In this document: positions 12,086-23,003 of the stretch, piece after piece
How positions within the stretch are numbered: the first letter of the stretch is position 1
Layout: each line of letters begins with the position of its first letter
Assembly: GCA_965644295.1 (NCBI GenBank)
Contig: CBFFRP010000395.1
Coordinates: 124,001-188,000 of the forward strand
Direction: 5' to 3'
DNA length: 64,000 bases
Source: Paraphysomonas bandaiensis
Taxonomy: Eukaryota > Chrysophyceae
Notes under the pieces: model-generated
Databases searched by the model: none
Seen by the model: the letters and a program-made list of their open reading frames with translations, nothing else
What the model was told of the DNA's origin: nothing
Program-made: the position numbers and the translations under genes

Positions 12086-13488
12086 TTATGATTTTTTTCT
12101 CTTGGAGGGCCTCGAATGGAATTTTTTCTTCTTCGTGGTTTTCGTACGTCTATTACTCTGGGCAGCATCTCGTTTTTTCTTTCTACTATTATAACTTGCA
12201 CTAGCTTTGTTTGAATGAGTATCTAATATAAACTTTTTAAAGTCAATAGTTCGGTACCCTCCTCTCACCAAATCTTGAACACATCTACACACAATGTTTG
12301 GAATTATGTAAACTGATTCCTATACAATTACCTGAAGTGTTTCTTGAGTTCAGGGTATCTGCAAGGCATATCGTCGCCTTCATCCTGAAATTCATGTATA
12401 TCTGTTGCGACACAACGGTAATTACGCGTAACACCCATTAACGACCAGGGACATACCATCATGGTCGAGTATATTAGTAGTCCCATCCGCTGTAAGGTCT
12501 ACGATCATCACATCTTCATCCACATCTTCATCCACATCTTCAGAACACACCTCCTCACCAGACCAACTCTCGTCTTCGCTACTACTCTCATCAATTTTCT
12601 TGTCTTCATCTGTGTCACTCAATTCAATGTCAGCTCCACCCTCCATTCCAGAAGAAAGGACTGCAGTTGGTGAAACCGAAGAGGAAATATTAACTTTGCC
12701 CCCACATACTTCACAGACATGTGCCCCAGGTGGATTCATAAAAGTACATGCTGCACAGGAAACTCCACTCTGCTCATTATCTGGTAGATGGTAGCGTTCA
12801 CGGCCACATATATCACACCTGTCTCATAATAACATGATTATATAATAATAAAAACACACGCAGTGTCTTACATGTTACAAGAAGAAGAATTAAAAAAAGT
12901 GCAACTAGTACATTGCCAAGTGTGATTATGATTTGCATCGTCTAAATCATCACTATAAGCCACTGCTGAACGCAATCGTTTCTTATCTGATGATTTAATT
13001 GTTCTATGTAATGAACTTTTATCAGGTGGGGTATCACATAGACCACAATCATCATCATCTTGACTAAATGATTGAATATGACTAGATACTGGTGTAGTAA
13101 TCTCATGATTATCCTTATGTTTAATATCTTTTATATGTACATCAGTATCATAATGATCATTTGGATGAATATCTTGTAGAGACACTTGATATGAAGTTGT
13201 ATGTTTAGTATGATATAAAAAAGTTTTAGATACATCTTGAAATGGCATTAATAAATACTTTGAATGATATGATGATGATTTTTGTATAGATTTTCTTGAT
13301 AATAATTGTATATTATTATCATCATCATCTATTGGTGAAGCTAATAGTGTATGATTAGGTTTATCTATTGAATGATTTGTATGATTTGTATGATTTGTAA
13401 GATGGATAGAAGATGATGATATACAAGTATTGGAAGATGATTTGGATAAAGGTTTATGTTGTGATAATGATAATGATTTTCTTTTCAT
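12086..13488 (-). CDS. RanBP2-type double zinc-finger protein with SUMO-interacting motif
   Basis: Four exons (13488-12872, 12818-12457, 12401-12332, 12284-12086) give 415 residues. The N-terminus is Ser/His/Asn-rich and low-complexity. Two RanBP2-type fingers straddle the first intron: WQCTSCTFFN...CDIC and SCAACTFMN...CEVC, with the family's C-x2-C-T-x2-N-x6-C-x2-C spacing. Such fingers bind ubiquitin or single-stranded RNA. An acidic region with MIVDLTAD follows; it fits a SUMO-interacting motif. The C-terminus is Lys/Arg-rich with several nuclear-signal-like clusters. The sum suggests a nuclear ubiquitin/SUMO- or RNA-binding protein. The fingers are sure; the role is inferred and no orthologue is recognised. 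It is divergent to RPL23. Confidence 0.82.
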
Positions 13489-14177
13489 ATTAATAGAATC
13501 ATATGTATATAGAATGCTTTCTTAAGTTTGATATATATATATATGTATGTTCTATAGAGATGTCTATATATGGACATGTATATATATGACATCTTATTTT
13601 TCGGGAATTAATTGAAGTAAATATACTCTATATTACTGATATACAACTACGACAAGAATACAGATAATTGTTATCTCAATATTAGAGGCATCTCTGAACA
13701 AAAATATACCAAGCATGCCGATACGCAGGTGTAGGTATTCTTGTAAATATTGTAAAAATATCAAATTTAAAAGTTTAAAATTTGTCAATTTTGTATATAA
13801 TTTCTTTGTAAAAAATACAATATAGAGAATATAAATATACTATTATATATATATACGATTTTGAATGTTTTGTCCTGTATTGAAAATTTGTATTACCTTC
13901 ACATAGCATAATCTACCATACGAATTCATTTTTGTCCGATTGCAATTCATATACTCACTAAAATTACAGTATATAATAATGCTATATACAATAACCTCCT
14001 TTCAATTCCATATTTTCAGTTTTCAGATGTCGCTTTAAGATATCAAATCACAGGTGTGTGGTGTCATGGAGTACTAAAACATACATACACATACATACAC
14101 ACATATATATATATAATGAACTGAACATTCACTGATCATAGTGAACTATATCACCATTCGTTATTTAAAGAGCAAAC
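13489..14177. promoter_or_regulatory. Divergent promoter region between zinc-finger gene and RPL23
   Basis: Very AT-rich shared 5' flank with TATA runs near 13530-13560 and a CATACACATACATACACA tract near 14080-14100 followed by TATATATATATA. No other gene is visible. The regulatory role is inferred from position only. Confidence 0.45.
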
Positions 14178-14700
14178 ATGGGAAGTGCTAGAGGTAATAA
14201 TGAATCTATATGAATATATCTGTATAATAGAGGGGTATATGTAGGACGTGGAGGTGCACAGGGGACTAAGTTTAGGATGACTTTAGGTTAGTTTATATAT
14301 AGATAGATAGATAGATGCTCATCATATAATAGGTCTTCCTGTTGGAGCTGTACTTAACTGTGCAGATAATACTGGAGCTAAATCACTTATGATTATTGCT
14401 GTATGTGGTGTGAAGGGTCGTCAAAACAGATTGCCTGCTGCCACTGTAGGTGATCTTGTTATGGGTGCCTGTAAGAAGGGTAAACCTGAATTGAGAAAGA
14501 AGGTACACCCTGTTGTTGTTGTTCGCCAGAGAAAGACCTGGAGAAGAAAGGAGGGTGCTTACATCTACTTCGAGGACAACGCTGGTGTTATTGTCAACAA
14601 CAAGGGTGAAATGAAGGGATCCGCCGTTGCTGGTCCTTGCTCCAAGGAGTGCGCAGATATGTGGCCCCGTATTTCTTCTAACGCAGGCTCCATCCTGTAA
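14178..14700 (+). CDS. RPL23: 60S ribosomal protein L23 (uL14)
   Basis: Universal large-subunit protein uL14, which sits at the subunit interface near the GTPase-associated region. Three exons (14178-14193, 14245-14286, 14333-14700) give 141 residues, the usual eukaryotic length (about 140). The ATG is followed by five codons, then an intron, as often seen in ribosomal-protein genes. Diagnostic stretches are [37 protein letters not shown] and [20 protein letters not shown], ending [12 protein letters not shown]. Codon use in exon 3 looks less AT-rich than the surroundings, as expected for a highly expressed gene. The introns are 51 and 46 nt. Confidence 0.98.
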
Positions 14701-15276
14701 ATTGCACAAAAGTACTTGCTCTAATTAACGAATAGTTCGTGACGTAATAAATTTTTGCTTGACACATGCAGCTGTGTGTAGCAGTAGTAGAGTTGTAGCT
14801 TGTTAAGTATTACCTTCACTCAAAACGAAGGGAACAATATCAAGTGGTTCCGACACAAGATTATATTGTAACTGATATAGGGTAGATGAGCTAGGTGTAT
14901 TCCACAGAATACTCAATATAGGATATAGGTAAATGCGCTGATAGTGCTCATCAGGCACTGCTGTAAGCAATGCTACAAGTAATGCCCTACTAAATCATCG
15001 ACATTAATTAATAAAACTAATGTAAACAGTTCAATTCTCTACTCATTTACTTAATTTTTCGCTGGACATGACAATGTTCCCTAGTACAAGTGTATGTATT
15101 TATGCACTTACTATTAACTTAATACGCAAGAAAACCAGAGTAAAAAATTCCAAGTAAGCTCACATCATGAAAGCGATACTCTATAGAATTATTCCCCTGT
15201 ACCAATAACATGAACTAAATTCGAAATTCCAACACACAGTAATTTCAGTGGAACTTTGAGTAATAACAAATACACA
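14701..15276. other. Convergent intergenic spacer
   Basis: 3' flanks of RPL23 (+) and of the DUF547 gene (-). AT-rich; no coding or RNA gene recognised. Confidence 0.5.
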
Positions 15277-18200
15277 CTAGGTCTCCAGTTTCGCAACGGG
15301 CCTGCACCTAAATGCGAATGGCCGAAACCTGATATTCGGAGATATACCATCTTCGAGCATATGGAGCAAAGCGTGTTTATCTAGCTCGCGAAGGTATGGC
15401 ATAATGACGCGCAGACAATCGATTGGTAATGACCCGTTATTTCGTTTCGAGAAGTCTTTGAGGTACCAGGAACATATTCTTGGAAGGACCGCAGTTTTCT
15501 TTTCGGTGTCAATATGGCACGTTTCCGCTAACACAAGTGCGGTCATCTGCCCAACAGCATTCGTTATAAACTTTAAGTGGATATGAACCGCACTTACCTC
15601 GTCCATTTGTCTATCCAGGGTTTGGGGGTAATAGATAGGGACATATCCTGGAATAGATCGCGACCCACAGTTAATACAAAAATTCAACCTAAAAGTATAT
15701 TAATAAAGGATGGTAGCAAAAGTGGAAATCAAATACCGGAAATCCTTTTGCCCCAGAGCAAGACTACCTAAATTGGAGGCTTTTGCTCCAATTTTTTTTG
15801 ATAACAGGGCAGCAGATGGTTTACACATGGATGATCTGTACGACAATAGCGTTACTTTCATAATGCATATGTCGTAGTACTGACCTCAGTCCGTTGTGCT
15901 CCAGCTCGTTGATGGATATTACATCGTACGACACCAAATAAGAGACTGAATTGAAAAAGGACGCCCACGAGCTCTGAGAAACCGGAGGTCCTAGAAGCAA
16001 GAACCCGTGTAGAACCATTGAGTGATACAGGTTGAGTAGAAGTGAAATTTTCTCTTTTTCGTTGATCCCGGAAATGTCTAACGTTTGTAATGCGCTAATT
16101 CTATCCATAAACTCCACCCACAATGCAGCATCAGAAGAAGTTCCGCAAGCAACAAGCTCAAATGCTTTATCCAAAATTCCTTCCACGAGCTCATTTGGAG
16201 TCTGTGCAAGTATTTCCGATGGCAAGCCGGACGCAGGGTGAAATATAATACGGCGATAATTGAAAACCCGCCGCCTATCGAGTTTAAAACTGTTGGGACG
16301 ACCAAAGAAAATATCAGCGGACTCCATTAAGTTGGGTATAGGGTGATTCCTCAGGTCTGGTGTCTCAGAAATATGGTTACCGAGAAGTCCCACAAACACT
16401 CTTATCCACCCCTCGCACTCTTGCGTCGACCGAACCATAATTACAAACACTCGTGCAAACGTTTCGATTTGGAAGTACTCAAACCCAGGGAAGGGTGCCT
16501 CTTCTCGTGACAGTGGCCTTACACACAACACCGACTTCAAAGATATTGTCACTCCACTAGATCTTCTAGAGTCAGCATGTCTAAGTATACATACTTCAGT
16601 ACTGCTAACAAGAAGAGTCTTCTCGACCCAGTGCCGTCTCTCTGTGGCCATTGCAACACTACCTTCCCATCGTTGAGAATACTTCCCTCGAGAGACAACT
16701 GTGACAGGACTAGAATTTTCGAGGAAGGTTCGGTCTGCGTCGTTTTTCGTTCCTAGAAACTCCTCAAGCTTATTCATATGAGAGCGGGTAGAGTTACCAC
16801 TCAGTAGTGCGCGATAAGAGACCACCAATTGTCGACGCAGTTTCTCCACTTGAGACATCCGAGCATTCTTAGCCAACTTACCATACTTGCATATAGGGAA
16901 GAGTTTAGAGAACTCCTGATAGGATCGCAGCTTCGGTGTCGTATCTCTATTAGTGGTAGACAGCTCAACAGCATACGGGAATATGTACATAAATCTCTTT
17001 CGGCCGTCCTTCCGGTGGTCAGCAAACTCAATACACGCCGGACAATACCTACGCAACACATAACATTCACGATGCCACATAAAGGAAAAGAGGGTAAAAC
17101 CTGAGATCTCCTTCATTCCCTTCCATAAAGTAATCATTCGTGGGCTCTATATCCAATGATTCCTGAGAGTCTCCGATGACCCCGTCTGAAGAAAAGAGCT
17201 CCCCGATCTCTTTCCTTATCCAGCCGCGCACGCCAGTTTTCTCCCCATCCGGCTTATCCACAGAAGGGCGCCGCCACCGTTTTCCCGAGCCCATCAAACC
17301 TGTACCATCACCAGAGGATAAAGACCGCGCGCGATTTCGGTGACGACGCAAAAATCTCGGCTATAAGAATTTTTTCAATGTCGGAAAACAATACACGAAA
17401 CACGTTTACACATACCGCCTTTGCCCACTGCCTGGGACTGCGTTCCTCACTGCCCTCATCTTCCATGTCATCATCATCTTCATCTTCTTCATTGAATATG
17501 ATGTCCGTATCTTCATCAATTCCATCGTCATCCATTTCCAGGGGCTCGTCAACTTCCTCCACCTCTTCGTCGCTGGGGTCGAGGTTGAGCTCTATACCCT
17601 TGTCAGTGTCCACAGAAGTAATCTATAGTATAACGCCGTTAAAACATAGATAAGATTTCTAAACACACCCACCTTCAGATTGAAGACGTAATTTAGAGAC
17701 TTATGTGGGTGTTTATCGGCGTGTTTATCAGAGCTCTTGTTCGAGTTCGGTACCTCATACCCGACAAGGCGGATTGGGCAGCCCCCACAAAAGGTATTAA
17801 GGGTCATCTCTTTGAGCATGGGAATATTCACAAGTGTCCAGGAACACAAGTCCATATTAGACGTGTTAACACTGAAACTGTATATACTTGATGTGTCTAT
17901 CTTAATTCTGTCGACAGTAGAAGGGTTCAATCGCAGTTTCCTGAACTCCATGTCTTCAGGGAAGGGGACGCCTAGTGGAGGAGGGGTTTCACCAGCTGGG
18001 GTAACCACAATCTTATCCATTGTCGAAAAAAGAGGAGCTACAATATGCGAAATTTCATGATCGTCGTTATCCGGCGATTCACCAAAAGAATAATGTAGAT
18101 TGTGTACCATGGCCATCACGAATTGCAATATGACCCGGCAAAACGATCGGGTCAAGAGACCTAGCTCCAATTTGTTTTCTGCATCCGCTCCAACATACAC

Positions 18201-19069
18201 TTGACCCTTTGGTACCACCTTGAACTGTCCTTGGACCTGAACTTCGAACATGCGCCTAAAAAGTATCATGATACCACGCATGTCTAAAAGCATGGATTGC
18301 ATACTTTCCACTAAAGAAACTTCTGTAATGGAGATCTAAGGGGTTCGTCCTAACCACAAGCAGTGCTTCTCCCTTAAATATCTAAATACATATTCATATT
18401 TAAAAAAATCGTCATAGCAGTATATAATATACATACATCTGTTTCAAAAGGAACAGGTCGACGGCTGTTGGGGGGGCATGGTACAAAGCCCTGGGGGTGA
18501 TTCTTTGACTGCAAACTAACGTCAAGTGTGTGTATGATCGGCCGGGCATGAGAGGCTGACATCCGCCTCGCAGATATTTGTGCAGATATCTCATCACTGT
18601 CTTCCTCACCAACAGCGACTCCAGAAGTAAGAGCGTTCATTACCCACTCATGAGGAGTGACCTGCCCTTCAGAGTGCCACACACTACTCACAGCTTCGAC
18701 TACAACACCTTCTGGACCTTCAATTGTACATGAACTTCTTCCAAACTCTCCACTAATATTACTTGCTGTAACTTGACCACCACATTCTGTTACACGTAAT
18801 AGAAGATCTTTTAAATCATCTACAATAATAAATATTCTTCGTACAGATATTAATGATATTTTGGTTAATATATTTTCATCACATGTATTACTATTAACTA
18901 ATATGATAGTAGCTAAATTTGATATAACTTGTACATAATATTCATATGGTTGTTTTATACATATAAATTTAGTTTGAAATAAACCTTGAAAGAAATTACA
19001 TGCTAATTCTGTATTTTCTACTAAGATGATTGTACATTGTGAGAGTCTGATAGTAGATTTACTATCCAT
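15277..19069 (-). CDS. Large multidomain protein: VOC-like, DUF1769-like, acidic, PH-like and DUF547 domains
   Basis: Seven exons (19069-18437, 18335-17673, 17622-17416, 17360-17101, 17048-15885, 15763-15737, 15688-15277) give 1,121 residues in one unbroken frame. The N-terminus (residues 1-135) has a glyoxalase/VOC-type pattern ending in a GPEGVVVEAV strand. About residues 225-430 resemble DUF1769 (LVGYEVPNS...NYVFNLK). A Glu/Asp-rich linker follows. A PH-like domain (KTLLVSSTEVCILR ... CEGWIRVFVGLL) precedes a C-terminal DUF547 domain (LLNLYHSMVLHG, then DFRLNFCINCGSRSIP across two introns). Exon 6 is only 27 nt and is chosen because it restores the DUF547 frame. The function is unknown; a membrane-associated adaptor is a guess from the PH fold. 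The single-gene model rests on phase continuity at six junctions. Confidence 0.75.
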
Positions 19070-19205
19070 TAGTGATAGTGAGTGAATTAATTAATATGAT
19101 TGATTGTTATAAGGATAAATGTGTGTATAGGTAGAGTGTGATAGTAGAATAAAGGGATAGATATTTCATTGTATGAGGGAGTTATGATGGTATGATATGA
19201 GCTGA

Positions 19206-19396
19206 GTGGGATGTACCTGTATATATGTATCTATGCATGTATATATCTGTACGTATTTCTGTAGGTTGGCGATAACAGAATACAGAAGTATTTCTATGCA
19301 TACGTATGTATGTATGTATGTATGTACATGTATGTATGTATGTATGTATGTACATGTATCTATCTATGTATGTATGTACAGTACAGTATGTATCGT
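19206..19396. repeat. TATG/TGTA microsatellite
   Basis: Imperfect (TATG)n tracts with interspersed TACATG between the 5' ends of the VOC/DUF547 gene (-) and the FAM241-like gene (+). The reading frames through it (CMYVCMY-type) are repeat artefacts. Confidence 0.85.
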
Positions 19397-19624
19397 AGGA
19401 ATTGCAATAAGCAATGCGAAGTCGACTATAAAATTCACCTTTTTATATCCGAACAACTGAATAGATCCATAAAACTCAAGTTTTTTTGCATAAAACCTTG
19501 AAAAAGCCAAGTATTTGCTCCAAAGCTACGGTATATGTATTAGGTGTTATATGTGCTGTCTTTCTCTATATATGTACATACAGTACAGTCCATGTCATTC
19601 CTCTTAGCTAACACAACTAACACA

Positions 19625-20038
19625 ATGGTAAGAATAATAAATGGTGAAATCGTTCAAGATGATGATCCAAGAGTTCATCAATCTAATTCATCATCCTCAC
19701 ACAATATCCGACAGCGTGGAATACGTGATTTGCATTCAATACGTAACCAAACCACTCATAAGTCAGATGAACCTCGTACACCTAATAACCCAACTTATGA
19801 ACAACATAATACGAATCAAGCTCCATCTGATCCCATGTTGCCATTATCCAAGGCAATGGGTATACATGATAAGTTCATAACGATTCCTGCTGTACCGTCT
19901 TTAGGAATATCGGAAACACGGGTAGGCTTAATATACTTTGTGCTTATAGGAGTGTTGTTTATGATATTTGGCACTCGTTCACTTTTGTTTGCACTTATTA
20001 TATTCGTTATTTACAAACACAGTGAGCGTCAGACGTGA
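19625..20038 (+). CDS. FAM241 (DUF4605) family small membrane protein
   Basis: Single-exon gene of 137 residues. The start MVRIINGEIVQDDDPRVHQ is nearly the signature N-terminus of animal FAM241 proteins (MVRI..GEIVQDDDPRV), which fixes this ATG rather than an upstream in-frame one at about 19592. A polar, Asn/Ser-rich middle leads to a C-terminal hydrophobic hairpin (about residues 100-130: VGLIYFVLIGVLFMIFGTRS then LLFALIIFVIYKH). The human members are reported at endomembranes, FAM241A at the ER and FAM241B linked to lysosomes. The molecular role is not established. Occurrence in a protist would make the family older than animals. Confidence 0.88.
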   Translation: MVRIINGEIVQDDDPRVHQSNSSSSHNIRQRGIRDLHSIRNQTTHKSDEPRTPNNPTYEQHNTNQAPSDPMLPLSKAMGIHDKFITIPAVPSLGISETRVGLIYFVLIGVLFMIFGTRSLLFALIIFVIYKHSERQT

Positions 20039-20937
20039 TAGTTTTGGCTCTCTGTATTTCATGAATACTGAAATGTATATTTAACATGACTGGAACAAAT
20101 CAATCATGTGCACGCGCTATTATTAAGTAATCATCATAAATACAGATGCAAACCTTTTGTGATATGGATGATATTGTTTAAAGTAATGACTATCAATTTT
20201 GTGAAAGCTGCATTTTAAAATGTTCAATCATTGTACTAGTCTGTATGGTGTGTGGAGATCTCACTAAATTTAGAGGTAAGGACACCCGAAAACTTTTCAT
20301 GTTCAGCAAGCATTCTTGTAAATATTAAGCAAGAAAACACTATCATTTTGTAGTCGTATATCGTTAGTGCTCTATATGAGCTGTTTGTCTTTTATCCCAA
20401 GTTGAACATTTCTACTTCGTACTACTAATTACGTCTAGTTTTCATGTAACTGAATCTGTTAATACTGGTAAAATAGCTACCCACTAGTATACTCTTGAAC
20501 TTTGTATAAAATATATAATAATATACCAATAATAAGACTTTCATATTAGTAATAATATAGTGATACAGAGCCTGAAAACTACTACTAGCATTAAAAGTCC
20601 ATCCCCTTCTAATTGACTTCCTATTTCCTAATAATGATGTCCGTTTATGGTTATTAAATATAGCATTAGACATGTTACAAGTTGAGAAATGTTTAATATA
20701 TACAGACCTTATACCATGCGATAAGATTAGATTTTTTGAAAACTTGAGAAAGGGTATAAGTTCATCTAGCCACCGAAGAAGAGATCTTGAATGGTTTAAT
20801 TCCTAGAAATACTCCAAGTAATTACATTAAATACGTCACTGACATAACATAATTTCTTTTACCATAGCACAATTATTTCTACTTTCAATATCATCTATAT
20901 AATACACACCAACTACAAAACATTACATCAATATAAA
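20039..20937. other. Convergent intergenic spacer
   Basis: 3' flanks of the FAM241-like gene and of the EF-hand coiled-coil gene. AT-rich; a short minus-strand frame near 20425-20673 has no recognisable features. Confidence 0.5.
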
Positions 20938-22428
20938 CTAATACTGAGGCTGGTAATAGATGTTATGTTCTCGTAACAACTCCACAAGACGTGAATTCTC
21001 CATCCTACAATCTTCAATCTCTTCTTCAGATTGTTTGAGCTGAATTTTAAGGGAGTGTGCTAACTCAGCCCACTCTGCAATCTCGTTGGCATACTCGCTG
21101 CTAAGTTTCTTCTCCTGCTCTAGCGCTTCCTCACTTTTCTCCTTGTCCTTGAGAGCCATCCACAGCATCTGATCCTTCACTGCCAGAGCATGTGCGTACT
21201 TGTCACATCGAGCAACTACCTCCAGTCTGTCAGATATTTCCTTCGGGAAGTCATCTGTCGGGAAGTCCACCTGCACTGTGACAGGTTTCGAAGCTGCACG
21301 ATCTATTGCAGAAGATATATCTGCATACTGCTGAATAAGTTCCACCATGCGGTCAGCCCGCGGAGCTGTCACCATTTCTGCTTCCCCGTCTGCCCATCGA
21401 ACGTGACCTGGACGTGAACCCGCCATAACACCCGCAGAACTAACCGTCACACCCTGTCCAATTTGATTCTCAGAATTCGCCACTTCCACGCGTTTCACTA
21501 GCCTCTCCATTGTCTCCAGTTCGTCATCTAGCTGAAGCATCTATAAAAAGAAATTAGTCAGTGGAGAATATACTATTTATAAGAATAGAAAAGGTACGCA
21601 CGCCTACCTGGTGGTGGATGGAACTCTGTCGCCTAGATTCTACAGCCCTCAGCCTCTCCACGATGCGTTCCATGTCTGCCACTGTCTCCCGCTCTATTGC
21701 TTGCCGAGCCGCTTCTACGTCACTTGATGCATTCACCAGCTGTCTGCGCAGCTGAAGAAAGGTCTCTCGCCGTGGAAGTAGCTTGCTGGTCAGCAACATA
21801 CGCAACCGATCGTACCTGTTCTTGTAAGCTTGAACCAATGGCAACACAGTGTTGCCCATAGCCTCGTGGGCCTGAACAGAAGAACGAGGGATCGCTACCC
21901 CAGCGGTTTCGTCATAGTGTGTCAACATCCTTCCTGTCACGACTTCATGTGGTACCCCCGATGTATTACCGCGATTCTTCCCCGCAAGTAGCAGTTCCGG
22001 GTGAGCAGTTACCATAGCTTCGAAATCTTTTTTGTCCAGCTTGCCATCAGCATCACTGTCAAACTTCGCAAATATAGTACCAGCATCAAATGCTGATACA
22101 CCACCATTTACTTGTGAAGATGAAGTATTCTCATCTAATTTATATTTTGCTTCTTTCCACATCTGTCGAAATGCTTCTGCACTAAGTGAGCCTGTTTTAT
22201 GAGGATCATACCTATATATATATATATAACACCATTTATATATAACAATATACATAATTAATACTTATTAAATAATATTCCAGCTTCAAAATCAGAGCTT
22301 CCTTCAGGTACTGATGTAGATACTGATGGTGATTTCCCCTTTGAGTCTTTCGAGTCTTTAGATGATGTCTTTTTACTTGATGATTTCTTTGTATCAGATT
22401 TAGATGATGATTTCTTTTTAGATGACAT
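20938..22428 (-). CDS. EF-hand and coiled-coil protein, possible flagellar component
   Basis: Three exons (22428-22265, 22211-21608, 21540-20938) give 456 residues. A Lys/Ser-rich N-terminus (about 35 residues) leads to two EF-hands. The first (KYDPHKTGSLSAEAF) has a weak loop; the second (DSDADGKLDKKDF) is canonical with Asp at positions 1, 3, 5 and 9. The remainder is long helix with heptad-like spacing (LRRQLVNASSDVEAARQAI, LQLDDELETMERLVKRVEV, EEALEQEKKLSSEYANEI). No orthologue is recognised. It is transcribed divergently, 575 bp from a gene for an ODAD1/DC2-type dynein docking protein. In Chlamydomonas the docking complex includes an EF-hand subunit (DC3), so a ciliary role is a reasonable inference, not a demonstration. 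Confidence 0.8.
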
Positions 22429-23003
22429 TATTTTATTATATGATCAGATAATATTATCAATATAATACTTATATATGGTTTGATATGTATGTGTATATAT
22501 ATGGGTAGATGTGCTTATCTATATGGTTAGATCTACATATATATATGTATGGGTAGTATATATGGACTTAATGGAAGGACTGAGATTTTAAAATTCAATT
22601 ATACTGTCTATGTATTCTATGTATTTTATGTATTCTCTATAAATGAGGTATACTGCTGTAGGTTATATATACGTCAGTGAATACGTGAATACAGTATCAG
22701 AAATTTCTGACAATGTTTCAACGGTTTTTTTCTGTATAGTGTGTCACTGTATATATATGTATATGTATGAATGTATATGTAGGTAGGTACTCATATATAT
22801 GCATATATCAACCGACATATCAACTGAGGCATATATATACCACTACTGACAGTAATTAAGACATAGTTTAAGACAGAAACAAGGAGGAGTATATAGTAGC
22901 TATACCTCTTTTATAGAGATCATTGTATTATTGAATCCTTTTATTACTATCACTATCTTACTATTGTCTTCTACTGTCCTGAATAAATACATACATACAA
23001 ACT
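22429..23003. promoter_or_regulatory. Divergent promoter region shared by two coiled-coil genes
   Basis: 575 bp of very AT-rich DNA with repeated ATATATAT, TATGTA and GTATTTTATGTATT tracts between divergent start codons. No discrete transcription-factor site is identified. Shared regulation of the two genes is inferred from geometry. Confidence 0.4.

Noticed and set aside
14383-14709. 108-codon antisense frame over RPL23
   Set aside because: Shadow of the highly biased RPL23 coding strand; no conserved features.
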